Assembly (NCBI GenBank): GCA_019095985.1
Contig: CM032664.1
Coordinates: 51,224,352 to 51,288,351 of the forward strand
Source of the DNA: Streblospio benedicti
Lineage: Eukaryota; Annelida; Polychaeta; Spionida; Spionidae
Length of the DNA: 64,000 nucleotides
Reading direction: 5' to 3'
The stretch's first letter is position 1; each line of letters starts with the position of its first letter. The notes under the pieces are model-generated. The model saw only the letters and a list, made by a program, of their open reading frames with translations, ran no database searches and had not been told where the DNA came from. Positions 47,401 to 58,269 of this stretch are shown in pieces. The position numbers and the translations under genes are program-made.

Positions 47401-50400
47401 ATCTAAACGAATTCAAGTCTATTACAAATGTAGTTCCCCATTCCTGTAGATGATGTAAGTGTTCACTCGGGTGTTATATTCCAAATACAAAGTCGCTTGA
47501 TCAATTGTATGAGTTAGTCTTTAGGCTGATCCCTTTTATAAAAATCTATCAACCCAGGACCTCATTGTTATGAGTTATATAGCACCAGTGTAGAGTAATG
47601 ATAAAACGTATTTCTACCCTATAAGAACATTTCCCACGTGCACGAGCTAGTAAGAGGTCCTCATACCATCAATGATTGAGCCACTAACCTCATTCCAGGA
47701 AGTTTTCACACAGACACACATAGAAGCAAAATTATGTAACATAACGCAGGATCAAGCATGATAACACTGACATTGCCCTTCTTTGCGAAGACCGATGCAC
47801 ACACTACTTCATGCAATCAATACAATGAACGGTGTATTGCAGGACCGAAGACTGTGCATAATCACCATAGTGCTCTGTCAATTATACCGTATACTGCAAT
47901 TCTCATCTCCTGGCCAGTTAATAAACTCACAGTGCTAATCATCATAGAGAGGCCATTGTGTTTCCACAACTAGAGTCACACATCCAGATAATAGGAGTGT
48001 GGATTTTATTGTTTGCCTAACCCACATCCATTGACCACGACACAATACCCTCGAGTGGGGGTGCCTTTCCTGTTAGCACCACTTCCATGGATTCTGGCAC
48101 TCAAAAAGCATTAGGAAATTATTAGGGCGTTGGTATCAATCTCACAGCTTTCTTCGATTTGTATAGAACTAGCCAACGTTATACTGCTGACCGACGAAAG
48201 TGATATAGAGAGAATGATGCAAGTTCATTGATTATGACCTACTACAACTGATTTTGTGACCAAGGTGTTGTAGTGGTCACTTTTGCTATTAGCCGGATGT
48301 GTTAAACGACTGTTTAATGTACACCAACAAGATATGAAGAGTAGAGTTTCCAAGGCCGCCCTAATGTATCCTCAATCCACTTGTGACTATCACACATGGA
48401 TGAAACACAACGCTGAATTCGGCGTGAGGGAATAGGTATGTGTTTATATCCTGTATTATAGCACGGCAGCTGGCCGACATTGCGTCCATAGTCCACGCCC
48501 TAAGTGCAAGTGCACTTACATATTAATCCGCGTTGGTGGGAAAGCAAGTCAAGTGTTTTATATGCTAAAACCATTCTATATCCACACACTGACACATTTT
48601 ACAATTGTCAACATGGGATTGCTATTTACACAAAAGTATATATTGCCACCTCAGGTCGATGATGTCGGCGGAGAAGCTGCTCATCAAGGGCCTCATGCAG
48701 AACTACGACGACATCGGGCGCAACGGCCGGCCCGTCTACAACATATCGCAGAGCATCGACGTCGAGTTCGGGCTGGGCCTCATCCAGATGGACCTGGACG
48801 AGTACTACAAGATCCTCAAGATGAGCATGTGGAGCAGATACGTGAGTCAATCATTGCTTGGGTATTGCTTGGTCATTGTAACTTGTTCGTAAAAGATTAT
48901 ATTTTCCTCTCATGGCCCTTTAGTCTGGGGAACATGATGACTTGCACGTCCATCAAACTGCAGCACATTTATACATATAGATATATATTCATGTATGTGC
49001 ATGCGGTTCATTACCACATATATTTTATTGCATATGGTAATGTGCATAATATAATAGTAAATTATAGTAATATACATACTCCTTCGCCACTCCCATGGTG
49101 CAGAGGGCCATGGCTGCATGTGCACATGTAATTGCATCTTGCACTATCGCCTCTGCAATGCTCTTAAATGCTGCCTACGCTGACACCTTTAAAGCTTAAA
49201 AGCTGGATCATGGAGTGACTCGGGGTTGTCGCATGCTGAGCATAAAAGCTGAGGAATATGTCACCGAGTCTTCCTTCCACTCTACCGTCCTTTCGTGTCA
49301 CATTACCCTGATTGCCAGCGGGCACCACTGGGTAATGGAAAAGGCGTCATCCTTGCCGTGTGTACGTTCGTCACGAGGCCATCAGAGTGGCACATTGTTT
49401 CTACCCATCTGACTAGCTGGGCCAGTTCTACATATCACTGGTCTATTTTTTTCTAGTGCGTCCCATATTTTTGGAAATTTGCAATGTCACCACAACTGCA
49501 ATGTCAGTTGATGCTGTAAACTCTACAACTCACTGCTCTATTTGTCTGACCTTAAAACAAGTGCATTCTAATGAAAGTCTAGGTGTATGTTATGCATGGA
49601 TTATGTTGTTGCTTTGGGGAAATTGTAGCAATTACTTGTATTTAAAAGACAATTATCTTCTTCAGGCAGCGGATATCTTTTCGGCACTGTACGATACACA
49701 CGTATTTTCCCTCTGGAAACGTTGCTTATTAACTTCGCCTTTATCAAGCAGAGACACGTAGGCGTACTAAAGAGTACTAAGCTCCACAAGGATTCCAAGA
49801 CTGACAAATTGCAATTGTCATTGTCAAAGATGGTGTCGAAATGAAATTGTGGATGGGCGTTGGGAATGAATCTTAAGCACTGTCATTTCAGCATGATTGA
49901 ACCATTGCGCACTGACAATAGGGAGACGCAAAGCTTCCTGTTGCTAACGCGAACTCCAAATTGTAGGAATTATGATGTGATTAAAACAGAAATGAAATTT
50001 ATGCGCATTCATCTAAATGAGACACACAAAGACACACCAGTAATTGCACATTATCTACACACATTGAACCTACAGGTCCAATTGAAAAGACATGAAATCA
50101 GGGGTGTAATTGGAACTCCTGAACGTGTAGGGCGCTTTCATAACATGACAATTCAAAATGTAGCTGGCTATTGTGAATGCTCATGCTCCATGCCAGATTT
50201 CGCCTACGCAGCAACAGCACAAGACTTAGACAACCAAAACGTGTGTCTCGCTTGGAATTTTAAATAACGATGTGCATAAAACACGCCCGTATTACCACTT
50301 CCCCTGTAAGTCGTCACATGCAACTGGCAACATTACTGCTGTAATAAATGTGTTTCATCATGTTTGTCCATTCTGCGAGATTGCGCCGTCTAACAGCCTG

Positions 50401-53400
50401 GGCGGTAAAGCGCACTCCCGGTTATTGCAAAACTCTCAGTAAGTGGTCGTTACCCGCACGAGTCCAAGTGTGTATCCTCATTTACTTCGCATAATCTTGT
50501 TCTTAGTGCTGTGTGTTCCTTCCTGATATTCTTACTTGCATATATGTATGTTCCAGTTGAGTTTCTTGATAAATTAATATGGCTATGATGAGGCTTCGCT
50601 AATGGGAGCCCCTCACTGAAGACCATTTTCTTTATTTCCTTTTGGTGTCCCAAACAACGAGCTTTTTATGTATATTTTTATGTAGTTTTACTTGATTCAA
50701 CAGTGAAACAGTGTTGCCAGTAGAGTAATTAGCATATCAAACAAGTAAGCAAACCTGCTTCTCCCCACTTCAGAAATGGCGGGACGAATACCTTCGCTGG
50801 GACCCGCTCAAGTTCAACGGCGTGGAGAAGATCCGCCTGAACCCCGACCTGGTGTGGGTGCCGGACATCATGCTCTACAACACGTGAGTGCTGCAAACAG
50901 CCACTGCCTTGTTCAATGTCTGTACTTCGCCTAGATATACGTAACTTGATCAGGCACTAATTTGTATCGTAGATAACGTGTTTCGCTGTATACAGATTAT
51001 ATGATTAGAAGCTACCAATGAGATTTATATTTTATTAATACTTTCCGAACGTTCAGTCTAATATTTTTCTATTTTCTCAATGTTCTCAAATGGAAAACTA
51101 TTTTTCATATATAAAATGTTTTCAATTATCACCCAAGAACTCCTACACCTTATCAAAAATCATTCACACACTTTTATCGTATTGTGAATGTCTTCAAAAT
51201 ATTTACAGAATATATAATCTGCAGTATAATGCAGTTCAAAGGAGTAAGGGACAAAAATTTGAAACTTTAAAGAACGGTACACTTTAAACCGTAAATCGTT
51301 ATAAAGGCCTTCCGCCTGACATTACGTTAAATCTGACACCGTAACTACCACCTATTTGTACTTGTACATGTACATGCGTGGGCACAGACGTTGCCATTTG
51401 TGAAAATAGTTGGCTGTTGACGTGCATGCTATACATTAATTTATGCTTACGCAACAAACTACTAATTTTCACATAACCTCTAGTATCAAGAGCGCCGCCC
51501 TTTTCACTGGCATTTGGCCATCGCAGGCCTTTGTCATCGCCATCTTGGCATATCACCCCGCTGTGGCACCGCTGCACCCGTCAGACACCCTGACATTTGG
51601 GGCCAACAACTGAAGAACCCCACAATGGCACTTTAATATATAATGACAATGGTGCCGTACTTTGTGCTCTGTACATCACAACATCTTCCCCTTACATTAT
51701 GTTTGTGTTGTTGTTTTTTCAATACCAGAAGTGGGAGCGCATTTTCAAATGGCAGACTACGCAGGAAATTATGTAAACCAAGACCTTTCACGCTGGATGG
51801 CTAGTAACGGGTTTACTTTTTTTATTTTGCTACACAGCCGATTGTTGCTCACATTATAGCCATCATTCAGTATCAGTTCAAATACAAATCCACGAAAACT
51901 GCTAGTCAGGCGGGGGTCGTCCTTTGCTGGACGTCTGTCTGCGAATATGCTACAAGCCAGAACACGACATCCGCCTTGTCCATGGCACTTCAATTACTTC
52001 TGTGTGTACATCTACATGGCCTTTATATGGTACATAAAAATCTTCTTGGTCTAAATTTAAACATGGTGTGTAAATTTGAATTTATAAAGTCTATATTCTT
52101 TTGTAAACGAATCTCTTTGTGTTTAATGCAAGAAAAGTCTCTTTTCTCTGATCACAAAGAGACCACATCGAGTACAATAATTTGCCAGGAAAGAAATACA
52201 AATGATTATTTATTGCTCATGCGCTTTACTTGCAATTCTTATAGACATTAGCCAACGAAGACACAGGGGAAAGAAATATACCTCTAACTGTCAACACCCA
52301 TTCACCACAAATTTTAAAGGCCCTTTCATCAATTGATGTAGAGATGTAACTTACGAGCTGTGCAATAGGGAACTGCTCTGCTGCTGCGCCACAATACAAA
52401 TTGAAGCTGTACATTACTGGTTATGTCCCGTTTTGTAATAAATAAGACTCCCGGTGAATAGGACACAGGCGAAACACGATGCCGGCAAAAAAACACAAGT
52501 TTTCATATGAGTGCAAACGGGCCAACATGCTGTGAACGCCACACAAAATGAAGCTATAAAGCACTTGTTAAGTTTGTTGTGGCCATGGACATAGTTTATG
52601 TGTTAATTATTTGATGAACTCTGTTCAAGAGCTTGATACAACTAGCCATAAGACACACTGCTTTCGACAACAAGACAGTGAGTTGTTACAAGTCAATTAT
52701 CACATATGTCTAGTAACGGCAGTTAGCCTTAATAATGTTGATAAAAAAAACATCACCATCACCACCACTTGTCTACGTTCGTGCCCCGCTAGCGCCGATC
52801 CGTACGACCGCGCCCGCAACGTGCTGGCCATCATCAAGTACGACGGCACGGTGCTGTGGGTGCCGCACCAGATCTTCAAGTCGTCCTGCTCCATCGACGT
52901 CACCAACTTCCCCTTCGACAACCAGACGTGCCACATGTGGTTCGGCTCGTGGACGCACAGCAAGGTACGGCGGTAGCCGCGGAGGCCCGCGGTCTGTAGC
53001 CACTGGTTTGCAAAGTTTGATTGCAGACACTTTTAAGAGAGGAGGAATATGTTATGAATCATATTTGGCACTTTACATGATGATGCTTTGGGAGCTTGAA
53101 TCTATATGATACATACACTCTGCTAGTAGTGTAATGTTTTAAGCTGTTGAGCTCGTTTGCTTAAAGCTTATGGTGTCATGTTTTACAAAGATATTCTCAA
53201 AATTTATTAAACATCTATTGAAAAACAAATTCCGGATGACGTTGTGTAGTTGTTTTTATTCACTTAGTGTATAATTATAATTTGCATGTTTTTGTTAAAG
53301 GTAACTAAGCCACAGCTTTACATAGTACATCATCTTCTCACCTACAGGATGAAGTGGATGTGCACATGGCTTTCAAGGAAGGAATCGACCTCTCCACCTT

Positions 53401-56219
53401 CCAGTCAGACTACAAGGTGGGTAGTTGCAGCATTGTGCGCGCATATCTTAAACTCTCATATACATAGTATGTCTGAATAGTACAACTGGCATGAAGTGAA
53501 CATTGTGTCAGTGCTGAGAAGCTATGACCTTATTTTATCAGTGATACAAGGAGAATTGCATACGTGCCAGTAAAACTGGGGTATCAACTTTACACAAGTT
53601 TTATACTTTCAAGTACTGTTGGCGCTTGAGCACTTATATACACAATCCAATGTACATTGCATCCTAACAGTGAATGACTGCATCTTCAAATTCAAATTCA
53701 ACTTGATCCCTAGCTATGAAAAAATAATACATCCGCATTCCACTAGCGTCATGCAACCTCTAAACGCACACGTTTACAAAGACCACTTCCCTTCCATCTC
53801 CAGGAGTCGAGCGAGTGGGACATCACGGGCACGATCGCCGAGAAGCGCGTGATGCCGTCCGCCAACGAGACGCCCAACTACGCCGTGCTCACGTTCCAGC
53901 TGAACATGAAGCGCAAGCTCACCTTCTCCTCGTACATCCTCACACTGCCCTGTGTCTTCCTCGCTTGCCTCACGCTGGTCGTCTTCTGGCTGCCGCCCGA
54001 CCGGCCCGACAGGACGGCTCTCGGTGAGTGCATGTAGTGGGTCACTGGTGCACATAGATTTTCTGAACTGACGGTATAGGGGTGAGGGGTGCAGTAAGAG
54101 GATTTTATTTTCTGCAAAGGCTTATGGAGATGCCAATAATAGCATGGTAATAACAGTTATTTGTTCTTACTGATATGGAGGGATGAGAGTGGTATGAATA
54201 ATGGGATTTTGTAGGTTTGCAGTTCCCTATCTTGCTTGCCCATTGTCATAGTTCTGTCATGCAAACTGAAAACTATTGCTGGTATACATCCAACCTGCTG
54301 TTGATCTACCTTTCTCAAGACCATGTGCGGGTCCTCTCATTTTGTCACGATAAACTAATGATGTACTGATATGTTTACAGCAATGAGCATCTTCGCCAGC
54401 TTCCTGATGCTCTTGCTCATCCTGGTTGAGTCGTCACCCCCTACTGCCTCATCGGTACCCGTTCTAGGTAACTTTGCCAGGATATTGTCGCACAACATCT
54501 ATTTATGTGAAATAGTCCGTCGATCGAGATGGAGATTGGCAATGGTATATTACAACTTCTACCCTATGTAAATTCTTACATTTCAAAACAGGCTTTCATA
54601 TTCTTCTGGAGAAGCCACTTTCATGTAGTCATTCACATAGTCAATTACAACAAGACACAAGCAGACCTTCTGGAATGACGGGCTGATCTAGAGCATTAGG
54701 AGGAAGGGCGCGTCGATTCAGTGGAGTCTAGCGTGCGTTGTGATAATACTGTCACGCATATGACTCTGGGTTCAGCAGAAAGGGAATGCTTATGTTTCAA
54801 AACGAAAAATACGTAGATAAATTAGTTTGTTTAGTGTTAAGAAGACCTGTTAATATAACAGTTACGGTGAGAATACTCATCAAACCTATGATCAAATAAC
54901 ACTACATCAGAACTCTCCTAGTTGAGACGACAAGATGATACTCATTTCAATATCCTGTACGGCCATCGGCCCTTTCGGAAATAAAGATTGAAGTATAAGG
55001 TTTCTCATGCCGTGTTTACTTACAACATATTCTGAATGTACAATAATTTGTATTTATGTGATAGCTATGCTTTTTTTCCAGGCGTGTACTATTGTTTTAA
55101 CATGGTGATCATCATGCTGTCTGTGTTCCTGTCCTCTCTCGTCGTCAATATCTGCCGCGCTGGGGAAAGTGGGCGACGGGTCCCAAGGTGGCTCAAGTTT
55201 GTGAGTATTTCTCACACTTATTCAAGCTCCTATTATATAGTTGGCATTTTGTCCGGATCGAGAGTCATAAAAAACGATTTTCTAAGGAGAAAATATATTG
55301 TTGACATATCCATCAGGTACCATGTCATCCAAATTATTTTGTTTACCTGCCGTCCAACTAGCAACTGATTTCAAAGCAATGTTTCAAATTGATTATTCGG
55401 ACAAGCTGTCTATCTCACCATGATATACATTGTACTTGTAATCATTGTTCTTTACTTCACTCCCAGATCACACTACGCTGCCTTTCGCGTTTCCTGCTCA
55501 TGCACCAGAACACTCTGTACTTTGATGCCGACATTCACAACCTCAATTACAACATGGAATCTGCAGACAGACTTGACAGTGTGACACCGCTCTTCACCGG
55601 GCACCCCATTCTACGCCGGCGCAGCAACCGCAGAGACACAGTGCCAATGCCTCAGCAGCGCGACAACAACAATGGTGCATCGACGTCATCCAACCAGTCT
55701 CAGACCTGGCTTGACTGCTTTGGTACTAAGCAATACCGCCGCAGCAGCAGTGAGGAGTACTTCGAAATGACGCACAAAGAAGGTATCAATAAAAAACAGC
55801 TGCGGACAAACGGGTCCGTATCAAACCCAGGGAGGGCAATAAATGATAACTACTTAGTGTCACAGCCAGCAACATACCCACTGCTCAAGCGCCAGGATAA
55901 TATGGACCACAATGGCCCTAACATCGGCTCCACCTCCAATGGAAACTTTGACCCATCGTCATCAGTAGACACAGATGATGTGAGCGGTAGTGGTTGCTGT
56001 GGAGCAGGATCAGTGGATGAGCAGCTCTGTGAGATGAAAGATTCTCTGAGGAGTCTGCGGCAAACATTGGCAATGCGAGTTGGTGCTGACTCGGCACTGC
56101 GTGGACTGTGCCGCCAATGGAAGGATGTGGCGCTAGTACTTGATCGCTGCTTCTTCATCATGTACATCATCATCATTATTGTGTCACTGTGCGTGCTGTT
56201 CCCCAGGCCAAAGTACTGA
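29257..56219 (+). CDS. Cys-loop (nicotinic acetylcholine receptor-like) non-alpha subunit, 10 coding exons, 683 aa
   Basis: Exons: 29257-29402, 31519-31707, 48655-48841, 50774-50883, 52793-52964, 53348-53416, 53804-54023, 54381-54467, 55082-55200, 55467-56219; every junction is GT-AG and in phase. Order: signal peptide (1-30), extension (31-115), ligand-binding domain from about 116, M1 (333-354), M2 (361-381), M3 (395-417), a long cytoplasmic loop (about 418-650) and M4 near the C-terminus. The Cys loop is C243-C257 with 13 residues between, including FPFDNQTC. Trp176 (loop D), Trp202/Tyr209 (loop A) and Trp264 (loop B) are present; loop C has no Cys pair. Such proteins form pentameric ligand-gated channels at the cell surface. 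Lack of the vicinal Cys marks a non-alpha subunit, so a partner is likely needed to bind ligand. Ligand and ion selectivity are not determined by the sequence alone. Confidence 0.9.
30950..31515. mobile_element. SINE cluster abutting receptor exon 2
   Basis: Two copies of a unit running from TACTCTCACTGTTATGCCAA through CCACTGTATTGACATAGCTG to GTGGCCCTGACGGGA and CGAACTCACGACCCCAAGG lie at 30983-31112 and 31337-31474; a third short copy starts at 30952. In reverse complement they carry a tRNA-like B-box, GAGTTCGATTCCCGT. Between them, 31190-31240 is a + strand B-box segment (TTTCGAATCCCACC) like the one at 14.28 kb. The segment CCCAAGCAGCGAGCTGT (31491-31507), shared with 14170, ends only 11 bp before the exon's splice acceptor. 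Confidence 0.7.
31519..31707 (+). CDS. Receptor exon 2: Ala-rich N-terminal extension
   Basis: 63 codons in phase 2 on both sides, from [14 protein letters not shown] through a six-Ala tract (GCG repeats), [18 protein letters not shown], to FSCDGCN. GC content far exceeds the surrounding DNA. The donor CAGGTAGGC is good and the acceptor CATTTCAG has a modest pyrimidine tract derived partly from SINE sequence just upstream. The next exon must start with one base of a split codon, which exon 3 does (AG + G gives Arg112). Such an extension is not usual in the family. Confidence 0.7.
32741..32903. repeat. Foldback element with GT-rich loop
   Basis: Arms of about 41 bp: AGTCCCAATGTTTGTTTACA and TCTAGAGACAC pair with GTGTCTCTAGATGTAAAG and AAACATTGGGAC in inverted order. 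The loop contains a 13-bp palindrome CTACCGTAGGTAG and a GGGGTGGG-rich strand. MITE-like. Confidence 0.75.
34296..34790. mobile_element. Penelope-like element fragment in head-to-head inverted copies
   Basis: Arms at about 34309-34486 and 34530-34741 pair over roughly 180 bp, sharing for instance CATCACGGGACCTTCAAC, CCGTCAGACAGCAGATGG, CTTGCCTTGGTTGAGG. Around the small loop, + strand reverse complement (34500-34530) reads [14 protein letters not shown], the end of a Penelope-like GIY-YIG endonuclease (REAIEIxKxxP). 16-bp direct repeats ATAATATCAAAACATT at 34296-34311 and 34775-34790 flank it, consistent with a target-site duplication. As in the 1.9-kb copy, one arm meets the duplication directly, and the other leaves a 35-bp gap. 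Confidence 0.75.
35565..36620 (+). repeat. Three diverged tandem units of about 355 bp
   Basis: Units begin near 35565, 35908 and 36264, each with GG/AGTGGTA(T/G)AG-CA followed by a CTCATTTTGTT-like stretch, and each ends with an AAGATGG(C/T)CGCC motif at 35838, 36190 and 36551 (spacings 352 and 361 bp). Divergence is high, so the array is old. Non-coding and inside intron 2. Confidence 0.7.
44034..44055 (+). promoter_or_regulatory. Paired CACGTG E-boxes
   Basis: TCACGTGA occurs at 44034-44041 and 44048-44055, separated by six bases, in an almost palindromic block. Next to it (44105-44150) lie TTAATTCACAATTAAAT and CTAATTGG, homeodomain-type words. Such a cluster would suit an enhancer for bHLH-zip factors, but it has no experimental support and could be chance. 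Confidence 0.3.
48655..48841 (+). CDS. Receptor exon 3: N-terminal helix and first beta strands
   Basis: Encodes [15 protein letters not shown], the alpha-1 helix that opens the Cys-loop receptor extracellular domain, the sequon NIS, then [14 protein letters not shown] and MSMWSRY, the first strands. The exon starts with one base of Arg112 and ends in phase 0. This is where ordinary family members begin shortly after the signal peptide, which measures the length of the extra N-terminal segment. Confidence 0.9.
49860..50267 (+). other. 135-codon open frame inside receptor intron 3
   Basis: The longest unexplained open frame on this side of the gene, [15 protein letters not shown] to [13 protein letters not shown]. 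It is on the same strand as the receptor, has no recognisable domain, no signal peptide, and average intronic base composition. I think it is chance or a diverged mobile remnant. Confidence 0.2.
50774..52964 (+). CDS. Receptor exons 4 and 5: loops D, A, Cys loop and loop B
   Basis: 50774-50883 gives [11 protein letters not shown] and [12 protein letters not shown] (loop D Trp176, loop A). 52793-52964 gives [24 protein letters not shown], the Cys loop (C243 to C257) and GSWTHSK with Trp264 of loop B. The junction splits a Thr codon (AC + C). GC-rich third codon positions contrast sharply with the intron. Confidence 0.95.
53348..54023 (+). CDS. Receptor exons 6 and 7: loop F, loop C and M1
   Basis: 53348-53416 gives [18 protein letters not shown]. 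53804-54023 gives [29 protein letters not shown] (loop C, with Asn-Glu-Thr sequon and no cysteines) and M1, [15 protein letters not shown] to VVFWLP, with the family's conserved Pro-Cys. The alpha hallmark YxCC is absent, and loop C retains one Tyr (317) near the second aromatic position. Confidence 0.95.
54381..55200 (+). CDS. Receptor exons 8 and 9: M2 pore helix and M3
   Basis: 54381-54467 gives M2 and the M2-M3 linker: [20 protein letters not shown]. Setting the conserved Glu381 as 20', position 9' is Ala370 rather than the usual gate Leu, 2' is Ala363 and -1' is Asp360. 55082-55200 gives M3, [19 protein letters not shown], then [11 protein letters not shown]. The acidic -1' and 20' positions favour cation permeation by analogy only. 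Confidence 0.9.
55467..56219 (+). CDS. Receptor exon 10: cytoplasmic loop, MA helix, M4 and stop
   Basis: A single 251-codon exon: [15 protein letters not shown], a Ser/Gln/Asn-rich disordered loop, then [17 protein letters not shown] and [15 protein letters not shown], the amphipathic MA helix and pre-M4 signature (family: EDWKYVAMVIDR), followed by M4 with five Ile in a row, ending PRPKY and TGA. The loop has short potential Ser/Thr phosphorylation sites. Confidence 0.95.
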   Translation: MTLRCLSRFLLMHQNTLYFDADIHNLNYNMESADRLDSVTPLFTGHPILRRRSNRRDTVPMPQQRDNNNGASTSSNQSQTWLDCFGTKQYRRSSSEEYFEMTHKEGINKKQLRTNGSVSNPGRAINDNYLVSQPATYPLLKRQDNMDHNGPNIGSTSNGNFDPSSSVDTDDVSGSGCCGAGSVDEQLCEMKDSLRSLRQTLAMRVGADSALRGLCRQWKDVALVLDRCFFIMYIIIIIVSLCVLFPRPKY

Positions 56220-56512
56220 GTGAGGTATTATAGTACTAGACACATACTGTACACTACTACTGTCAATAGAAAAAAAACACTTAGAAAGAAACAAACCTGG
56301 AGGCTATAGTGTTATATTTCATCATGTACTGCGTCATCGTCATTTTCACCTTTCTGAGTATGCTCATGTGAAAAAGGTTTGAAAAAGGAAGTGTAGTTTT
56401 TGCTCATTTATTGTCTCCAGCATTCCGATCCCAGACTTTGGTATGGAGTGAGAACGGTTTCAGTCTGTGGTTCTTCTTCTTGTAAAATGCAAAAGTTTCT
56501 TCTCTGTGTCAC

Positions 56513-56518
56513 AATAAA
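56513..56518 (+). promoter_or_regulatory. Polyadenylation signal of the receptor gene
   Basis: AATAAA about 290 bp after the stop, in CACAATAAATCG, with a T-rich and GT-rich stretch downstream. No other canonical hexamer lies between it and the stop. Confidence 0.65.
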
Positions 56519-56929
56519 TCGTTGTTTAAAAATACTGGTTTTGTGATGTGGGTGCTTTTACGATGAGTTTTTTTTAACAATTGACAGTAAATATCCAAAC
56601 CGTTGTCAAAGTTTGTTTGTTGGAATTTTCATACCTTATTTCTGATCCTAATGTGTATTGTTTACAAAATATTCTAATATGCTTGCCGTAGAGAACAGGG
56701 CGAGAGAAGACTATAATTGGTTTGCATAGCACAATTACAAATAACTTTACAAAAAACCGCGATAAAAGAGAATCGCCATTGACCATCAGATATTCCCTTA
56801 GTTTGTTTGAATGTAACAGTCATCACATCATAACTTCTTGATACACAAAGATTAAATAGATAAAATAAAATATGATGTGCTTAAGTTTCTTGCGTAGCTT
56901 CAGCTTTTCGTGTGTTGATTTCGTTTCTA

Positions 56930-57630
56930 TCTAACTATGTAATCATGTCTCTGTAAGCTACACGTAGAGCCTTTAGTAATGAACCGATCTTATTCAAACT
57001 TTACACAAACCATGTTGTATGGCGCAACATAAGTGATTTGATTTTTGGGCACTTTGCCAATTAAAGTGTGCTTTCTATAGGACCATTTTAGCATTGTCAG
57101 TAATGGCTTTGATAAAACTATAAAGAAAACGTTAAAACTTTATACAATGTGTGCATGCCCATGCCTAGTGGACATCAGGTGTTCAATTTTTAAAATTTGC
57201 TCAATTAACGTTTGTCTAGCAGAGAGCCATATTAAGTCAATATTTTAACCCCCCGATTTGTGCACATTATCACTAGAATAACGCTGACTCATAGGCAGTA
57301 GATATTTAATTATCAGCCATGTTTGGAAAGCACCCGCACTCCAATATCACACTAGTACATGATACCAACTGTAAATGCATTCAACCCAAAATATTTTGTA
57401 TGTGGCGTGTTGGCATAGATAGAAGCACATTTGTATCATTTGTATAAAAGCCCATACCCTAGATTGATTGAGGTTAATCTTTGTTACTTTGGACGTTTTC
57501 CTGCTTCAATGTTTTAATTGCAAAGTAAACATGGCTGCTAAGAGTTAACATCTTTATTGCCCACGAGTCAACGTTGTTCTATCGACGATGTGCTATCTGA
57601 GCACTTTTGTATCTGGTTTGGAATTCATAC
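56930..57630 (+). repeat. Dispersed repeat family D, copy 3
   Basis: Begins about 420 bp past the receptor's polyadenylation signal: AACCGATCTTATTCAAAC, CCAATTAAAGTGTGCTTTCT, later ACGAGTCAACGTTGTTCT and CTATCTGAGCACTTTTG. Same module order as the 19-kb copy, with roughly 200 bp more between modules. Confidence 0.7.
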
Positions 57631-58269
57631 TTTGATATTATTACATGCCATATACAAATCTGATAAAAGGACGCGAAATGCACCTTTGAACCACAATAAG
57701 GAAGAGAAGCTAGTTTCTATGTGCTGGGGGGTACAAATAAGGCTAAGATTTCCTTGTTATTGGTATGGTATAATTGAATATCAGGCCAGTCATGTTAAAA
57801 TGCGTATGCTCATAGTGTACACAGTCGGACAGTGAGATTGTTTTATCTCCAGTATTATTGTGCCACATTTTGTATGTGCATGTATGTCGTGAATGAGGTA
57901 CCTCTGTGTTCACGCTATGTTCCATCCTATTTGTCTTTGATTGGTTATATGTTAATATTTGTTAAATTGTAATGGTCACGGAATCTATGTTACTATAGTA
58001 CAATTGATTATGATTTCAAATGTTGGATCAACGTCATGTATTTTTTTCAGTGCAGCCTGTGTATTCTATATGTGCATCAAGTAAACTGAATATAGTATCA
58101 GGTTATATGTGTGTTTATATAGTGTGTATGAGGGTATTGAGAGCGGTTTTATCTTTGACATATCGTTCTTGTTCAGATTGCATTTATACGTTATACTGTA
58201 AAAAAAACTTTGCGGGATTGTTTGTCATGGTGAATTAAAATTTTAAGACATGCTTTGGTCATGTTTCTG

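Larger units (their letters stand above)
31708..48654 (+). other. Receptor intron 2, 16.9 kb
   Basis: Starts at the GTAGGC donor and ends at CCACCTCAG. Besides the foldback, hairpin and tandem array listed separately, it holds GC-richer patches with no coding frame (33555-33760, 37440-37600, 42840-43040, 44010-44190, 46000-46200) that could be regulatory. Very long introns near the 5' end of neuronal receptor genes often carry enhancers; this is inference here. Confidence 0.55.
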
